DNA from: Mycobacterium sp. E183 | GTDB lineage: Bacteria; Actinomycetota; Actinomycetes; Mycobacteriales; Mycobacteriaceae | Direction: 5' to 3' | DNA: 57,208 nt | Assembly: GCF_001667735.1 (NCBI RefSeq) | Contig: NZ_LZJN01000155.1 | Location: forward strand, 1 to 57,208 | In this document: in pieces, positions 52,328-57,208 of the stretch | Layout: each line of letters opens with the position of its first letter | Numbering within the stretch: position 1 is the first letter of the stretch | Position numbers and translations under genes: made by a program | Notes under the pieces: generated by a model | The model's input: only the letters and a program-made list of their open reading frames with translations | Database searches by the model: none | Told to the model about the DNA's origin: nothing

Positions 52328-55300
52328 CGCCTCGCGTTCTCCAGAGCAAATTTGAGGTGCTCGCCATACATGTTGAGCGACGCGGTGCTCAGCATGTCGT
52401 AGTGCGAGCAGTCGATCGAGTATGCCGTGAAGGCACCGGCGGTATGCGATTTCCACTTCTTCAGCCGCGACCTGGCCGCCAGGTGAGTTCCCATCTTGTG
52501 CATTTGCGCCAATAGCGTTGGGTCGCCGCCATTTCGGTGTCCGTTGCGGGCGGCGGAGAACACGACCATGTCGCCGTCGAACACCTCCGGCACGTGCTCG
52601 GCCAGGAACGATTGGCTGGCGTTGGCGCTTTTGACCATGAACTCCAACAGCTCTTTCGGCGGCAGGATGGAGCCGCCCAGCTTCTGGCGAATCAATTCTT
52701 CGGCGCGCTGATAGGTGAGGGGACCCGGCTGAGCGTCTATGCCGTTGGCGCGGAGAATTCGCTGAAGGATCTGACTCTCGGCCGATGCGCGAATCTTGTT
52801 GGCGCCGAGCCTGGTTACGCCCTTGGTAGCCGAATAGGGAGCGTCGAGCAACACCAGGCTTTGGACCACGCATCCGCGTCTCTGGAGCTCGATCGCGAGT
52901 TCCTGGGCGACGACGCCGCCGAAGGACCAGCCCAGCAGCTTGTACGGCCCGTCGGGATAGAGCGCTTGGAGCGTGTCGGCGTATCTGGCCGCCATCGCCC
53001 GAATCGATTCGGGTTCGCCCTCGCCGTTTTGTGGGACGCGGTTGATTCCGATGACTGGGCAATCCAGGTACCGGCCCAACGCTCGGTACGGCCAGCTGAG
53101 TCCGAAGCCGTCATGGATGCACCACAGTGGTACACCGCTGCCCTCGTTGAGGGTCTCGACGGGCACCAACTCCTCGGCGCTCGCGGGCGTGCCCAGTTGC
53201 CGGCTCAGGCGCCGAACGGACGGCGCGTAGAACAGGGTGCGCACCGCCAGGCCCGCGCCCAGGGCCGCATTGATCGCCGCGGTTGCCCGCATCGCCGAAA
53301 TGCTGTCACCACCCAGGTCGAAGAACGAGTCGTCGACCCCGACTCGTTCCACACCGAGCACCTGCGCGTAAATGTCAGCCAGGACCTTCTCGACCGAATT
53401 CGCCGGGGCCCGGTACCGGTCGCCGTCCGCGTACCGGGGCGCCGGCAGCGCCCGCGTGTTCAGCTTGCCGTTGACGGTCAGGGGCAGCGCCTGCAGTGCC
53501 ATGACCGAGGCCGGGACCATATGGGCCGGTAGCCGTCGGGCCAGTTCCGCGCGCACGGCGGCCGGGTCGGCGGTGCCGGTGATGTAACCGACCAAGCGCC
53601 TTTCGCCGGGGCGGTCCTCGCGGGCGATCACGGCCGCGTGCTCGACGCCCTCGAGTTCGGCTAGCGCGGTGCGGATTTCGCCGAGTTCGACCCGGTAGCC
53701 GCGGATCTTGACCTGATCGTCGGTGCGCCCGAGATACTCGAGTTGCCCGTCGGCGCGCCAGCGCACCCTATCCCCCGTGCGATACATCCGCGTTCCGGGC
53801 GGCCCGAACGGGCACGCCACAAACCGCGAAGCCGACAGTCCTGGCCGACGCCAATAGCCGACTCCGACACCGCGTCCGGCCACGTAGAGTTCGCCGACGA
53901 CACCGGCCGAGACCGGGCGCAGCCAGCCGTCGAGCACGACGAGCGCGGCGCCGGGCACCGGCGCACCGATCGGTACGACATCCGATCCCGCTGTAAGGGG
54001 CGCGCTTAAGGTCACCCACATCGTTGTCTCGGTCGGGCCGTATTCGTTGATCATCACCCGGCCGGGTGCCCACCGCTCCACGACGTCGGGCGGGCAGGGC
54101 TCACCGCCGACCAGCAACGCCACCGACTCCAATCCTTCGGGCGCGAGCGTGCTGACCGCCGTCGGCGTTTGGCACAACACCGTGACCTCTTCGGTGACCA
54201 GGAGCTGGTGGAAGTCGGCCGGGGATGCGGCCACCGACTCCGGCACCACGACCAGCCGTCCGCCATTGAGCAGGGCGCCGAATATCTCCCAGCCCGAGAT
54301 GTCGAAGCTGTAGGAGTGCCATTGCGTCCATACCTGTTGTGGCGCGGCCAGATCGGGATCGAGCGACCCGACCAGCTGCGTCACGTTGTGGTGGGTGATC
54401 GACACGCCTTTGGGTACGCCGGTCGTTCCCGAGGTGTAGATGATGTAGGCGAGCTCATCGGGATCCGGCAGCTGCAGGGCGGTGATGGGGCATGTCGAGA
54501 CCCGGGGGTCGTTGACGTCGATGACCGGCAGCGCGGACCCGTCCAGCCGGTCTGCCGAGCCTCCGGTCGTGATCGCGGCGACCGGTGCCGCATCGGCGAT
54601 CATGAACTCGATCCGGTCCCGCGGCAGCGCCGGGTCGATCGGCAGATAGGCCGCACCGGCCTTCAACACCGCGAGGATGCCGACGATCGCGTCCGCCGTG
54701 CGGGCGGACAGCAGCGCCACGCACCGTCCGGGCCCCGCCCCCCGTTCGGTCAACAGGTGCGCCAAGCGGTTCGCCGACGCGTCGAGTTCGCGGTAGGACA
54801 TCGAGCGACCGGCGCAGGTGACCGCCACGGCATCGGGGGTGCGCGCGACCTGAGCGGCGAAGGACGCCGGAATGGAGACCGGTGTCGCGGGCCGTTCCAA
54901 CGTTGCCAGGTTGCCCCAGTCACGGAGGCGGGCGTGTTCCGGCTCGTCGAGTAGGTCGAAGGTGGACAGTCGGGCGGTCGGGTCGGCGGTCATGGCCTTC
55001 AGCACGCGTTCCAGCTGCGTGATGAGTATGTGGATGGTGTCGGCGTCGAAGATGCCGGTGTCGTATTCCAGGCGCACGCCGAGCTGCTCACCCGTGCGAG
55101 CTTCCAATGTCAGTGGGTAATGGGTGGATTCGTGTGTGGTCATGTCGGTGACCGCGAACTCACGGGCACCCGCCATCGCGCTGGTGTCGACGGGATAGTT
55201 CTCGTAGACGAAGAGCGTGTCGAACAATTGGTCGTGGCCGGTGATGTGGTGGATCGCCGTGAGCGCCAGGTGCTGGTGATCCAGCGTCTGGTTGTGGGCC

Positions 55301-57208
55301 TGCTGGAGGTGGTGCAACAACTGCGTGGTGGTGGTGTCCGCGCCGATGGTGGCGCGCACCGGCACCGTGTTGATCAACAGCCCGACAACCGATTCCGCGC
55401 CGGGAAGCTCGGTCGGGCGTCCGGAGACCGCGGCGCCGAAGACGACGTCGTGTTGGCCGGTCAGCCACATCAGCAGTTGCGCCCAACCGGCCTGCAACAC
55501 GGTGTTGACGGTGGTGTGATGCGAGCGCGCCAGTTCGGTGAGCGCGTGAGTCGTCCGCTCCGAGAACCGATACGAGGCCTCGCCTCGGCGCCCGGGCCCC
55601 GTCCTGTTTGCGGAGCCGACGAGGGTGGGGGTTTCGAATCCGGTGAGAACCTCGCGCCATGCGGTGTGGGCGGCATCGAGGTCGCGATCGGCCAGCCAGG
55701 TGACGAACCTGCGATACGAGGTGGACGCCGGGAGCCGCTGCCCGTAGTAGGCGGCGAACATCTCCTGCAACAGGATCGACGTCGACCAGCCGTCGAGCAC
55801 GATGTGGTGATTGGTGACCACGATCCGATGCCGGTCCGGTGCCGTGCGGATGAGCGCCACCCGGAAGGCCGGCGGATTCGCCAGGTCACAGACGGCGACG
55901 CGCTCGGCCGTGCACAGCTGCCGGATTCGGGTATCGGTGTCGTCGATGTTGTCCAGTTCGACGTACTGCCATGCCGCCGCGGGATCGGCAGGGATGAGTT
56001 GAACCGGTTCGCCTTGGGTGCAGAAGCGGGCCGCAAGGTTGGGGTGGCGATCGACCACGGTCTGTACCGCGGCGCGCATCCGGTCGGGGTCCAGCGGCCC
56101 GGTCACGGTGAAATCCAGTTGGACGGAATAGAGTTCGGCCAGATCGTCGAGACCCTGGGTGGTGCTGGCATGGAACAACAGGCCCTGCTGCAGCGGGGTG
56201 AGCGGCAGAATGTCGGCGACCGAATACTGCTGTTGGAGGGCGTCGATCTCCCGCTGGGTGAGCCGCGCGGGTGCGATGTCGGAGGGGGTCAGACCGCCGC
56301 CACCCCGCGCGACGTGGGCGCAGACGCCGGCCAGGGCCTCGAACCACAACCGGTTGAGTCGGCTGACGCCGGCGTGGTCGAGCGCTGAGGGCGCCCAGGT
56401 CCAGGTGGCGTTCAGCGCAGGGCCGGAATCGGTTTCGACGGCGACGGCGCTGAGCTCTACGGTGTGCATCATCGGCATGTTCACCGCAGACGCGGCCGCG
56501 GTGAACGCAGATCCGTCCGCGCTGATCAGCCACAGATCGTCCGACGGCTCGGAGCCGTGTGCGCCAAGACGTCCCAGATAGTTGAATCCGATCGTGGGTT
56601 CGGCGCCCATGAGCGTGGTGTCGAGGTAGCGCAGCAGCCCATAGGTCAGGGGATCGGGGAGCGCGCGGAGTTGTTCCTTGGCGCGCTTGATGATCGGGCC
56701 GAGGTCGGCGTCGCCGGCCACCACCAGCGCCCAGGGCAGCGCGCCGGAGCTCAGCGCGACGGGGTATTTGGTGGTGAACCAGCCCACGGTGCGGGACAGG
56801 TCCACGTCGGCGGCCAGCTCTTCGTCGCGGCCATGGCCTTCGACGTCGAGAGCGATCGCGGCGTCGCCGGTGCCCAGGAACTCGGCGCAGGCCAATGCGA
56901 ACGCGATCAGGAGGATGTCCTGGATTCCCGCGTGGAACGCCGCGGGCACGTCGCTCATCAGCTGGCGGGCGGTCTCACCGTCCAGCGACGCGGTCAGGTG
57001 CCCGGCGTTCGCGTAGGTGTCTGGCGCCTCCGGCAGGGCGGGTCGCGCCGCCAATACCTGCTGCCAGGCTTCGCTCTGCGCCAATACCGTTGGGTCGTCG
57101 GCATGTTGGGCGAGGAGTGCGGCCCACCGTTGGAATGACGTCATCACCGGGGGGAGGGCTATCGGGTGCCCGCTGTGGTGTTGGGCCCAGGCGATGTTGA
57201 TGTCTTCG
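52324..57208 (-). CDS. Nonribosomal peptide synthetase, terminal module (5' end beyond window)
   Basis: At least 1627 residues; the frame stays open to the right edge, so the N-terminus is missing. Order: second half of an epimerisation domain ([30 protein letters not shown]), condensation domain ([22 protein letters not shown] at about 446) of the D-acceptor position, adenylation domain ([34 protein letters not shown]), carrier domain (DLGGDSIS) and thioesterase (GWSFGG, Ser at about 1408, end IDCSHYDML). By eye the specificity positions read D-I-W-C-V-G-E-M-W-K; I cannot assign an amino acid. The residue loaded by the preceding module is D-configured. The TE releases a linear or cyclic peptide. 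Methyltransferase follows by coupling. Confidence 0.93.
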   Translation of the reverse strand, partial: EDINIAWAQHHSGHPIALPPVMTSFQRWAALLAQHADDPTVLAQSEAWQQVLAARPALPEAPDTYANAGHLTASLDGETARQLMSDVPAAFHAGIQDILLIAFALACAEFLGTGDAAIALDVEGHGRDEELAADVDLSRTVGWFTTKYPVALSSGALPWALVVAGDADLGPIIKRAKEQLRALPDPLTYGLLRYLDTTLMGAEPTIGFNYLGRLGAHGSEPSDDLWLISADGSAFTAAASAVNMPMMHTVELSAVAVETDSGPALNATWTWAPSALDHAGVSRLNRLWFEALAGVCAHVARGGGGLTPSDIAPARLTQREIDALQQQYSVADILPLTPLQQGLLFHASTTQGLDDLAELYSVQLDFTVTGPLDPDRMRAAVQTVVDRHPNLAARFCTQGEPVQLIPADPAAAWQYVELDNIDDTDTRIRQLCTAERVAVCDLANPPAFRVALIRTAPDRHRIVVTNHHIVLDGWSTSILLQEMFAAYYGQRLPASTSYRRFVTWLADRDLDAAHTAWREVLTGFETPTLVGSANRTGPGRRGEASYRFSERTTHALTELARSHHTTVNTVLQAGWAQLLMWLTGQHDVVFGAAVSGRPTELPGAESVVGLLINTVPVRATIGADTTTTQLLHHLQQAHNQTLDHQHLALTAIHHITGHDQLFDTLFVYENYPVDTSAMAGAREFAVTDMTTHESTHYPLTLEARTGEQLGVRLEYDTGIFDADTIHILITQLERVLKAMTADPTARLSTFDLLDEPEHARLRDWGNLATLERPATPVSIPASFAAQVARTPDAVAVTCAGRSMSYRELDASANRLAHLLTERGAGPGRCVALLSARTADAIVGILAVLKAGAAYLPIDPALPRDRIEFMIADAAPVAAITTGGSADRLDGSALPVIDVNDPRVSTCPITALQLPDPDELAYIIYTSGTTGVPKGVSITHHNVTQLVGSLDPDLAAPQQVWTQWHSYSFDISGWEIFGALLNGGRLVVVPESVAASPADFHQLLVTEEVTVLCQTPTAVSTLAPEGLESVALLVGGEPCPPDVVERWAPGRVMINEYGPTETTMWVTLSAPLTAGSDVVPIGAPVPGAALVVLDGWLRPVSAGVVGELYVAGRGVGVGYWRRPGLSASRFVACPFGPPGTRMYRTGDRVRWRADGQLEYLGRTDDQVKIRGYRVELGEIRTALAELEGVEHAAVIAREDRPGERRLVGYITGTADPAAVRAELARRLPAHMVPASVMALQALPLTVNGKLNTRALPAPRYADGDRYRAPANSVEKVLADIYAQVLGVERVGVDDSFFDLGGDSISAMRATAAINAALGAGLAVRTLFYAPSVRRLSRQLGTPASAEELVPVETLNEGSGVPLWCIHDGFGLSWPYRALGRYLDCPVIGINRVPQNGEGEPESIRAMAARYADTLQALYPDGPYKLLGWSFGGVVAQELAIELQRRGCVVQSLVLLDAPYSATKGVTRLGANKIRASAESQILQRILRANGIDAQPGPLTYQRAEELIRQKLGGSILPPKELLEFMVKSANASQSFLAEHVPEVFDGDMVVFSAARNGHRNGGDPTLLAQMHKMGTHLAARSRLKKWKSHTAGAFTAYSIDCSHYDMLSTASLNMYGEHLKFALENARR

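Noticed and set aside
57142..57147. Start of the NRPS at GTG 57147 or ATG 57144
   Set aside because: The frame remains open to the window edge and the residues beyond it ([15 protein letters not shown]) still look like epimerisation-domain sequence, so the gene starts outside.

Overview
The window is high-GC actinobacterial DNA and almost certainly comes from a non-tuberculous Mycobacterium. The evidence is a run of genes that I recognise from memory as orthologues of the M. tuberculosis Rv3718c-Rv3734c neighbourhood: Tgs2-type acyltransferase, NUDIX hydrolase, LigC, Prim-PolC, zinc alcohol dehydrogenase, epimerase, cutinase, LucA, tRNA-Ser, SRP RNA, Rv3722c-type aspartate aminotransferase, DnaX, a cyclopropane synthase-like enzyme, an FAD oxidase and an SRPBCC protein. 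Mycofactocin-type, F420-type, WS/DGAT, LpqH-type and CDGP-type proteins agree with this. Many genes start with GTG, and many neighbours overlap by 4 bases (ATGA or GTGA). No database search was possible; every identification rests on motifs and remembered family sequences.

Layout. 1-8985: pyruvate carboxylase (not next to its usual neighbour), a D-2-hydroxyacid dehydrogenase, and a tightly coupled four-gene operon (DapB-like dehydrogenase, VOC protein, SDR, TetR) facing a divergent SDR plus DUF1330 pair across a palindromic operator candidate. 9011-18475: adenosine-specific kinase-like protein, SDR/reductase, Tgs2-like acyltransferase, NUDIX, cytochrome P450, an eight-helix membrane protein followed by a decayed copy of the P450 tail, small secreted CDGP protein, and the divergent DNA-repair pair LigC / Prim-PolC. 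18476-22121: an accessory strip with two diverged copies of a tiny-lipoprotein cassette (promoter palindrome, 40-42 aa lipoprotein, long hairpin) and a secreted GH172 enzyme. 22125-30677: rhomboid-like plus decarboxylase-like pair, isochorismatase-like hydrolase, then a mycofactocin-SDR / P450 / TetR / PPOX / zinc-ADH catabolic cluster and a second WS/DGAT. 30833-35978: epimerase, two cutinase-like enzymes, CsbD, a serine hydrolase and a second DapB-like dehydrogenase.

36008-41878 holds the most unusual block: a helical-repeat protein translationally coupled to a CHAT-fold cysteine protease with intact His and Cys, followed by two translationally coupled proteins of unknown family, with a small opposite-strand gene between the two pairs. 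This resembles the sensor-protease-effector logic of TPR-CHAT systems, but I know of no description of this arrangement. 41973-51560 returns to conserved core (LpqH-type lipoprotein, LucA, tRNA, ffs, aminotransferase, dnaX), carrying three copies of a short GC-rich intergenic repeat. 51557-57208 is a methyltransferase translationally coupled to the last module (partial epimerisation domain, C-A-T-TE) of a nonribosomal peptide synthetase that runs off the right edge.
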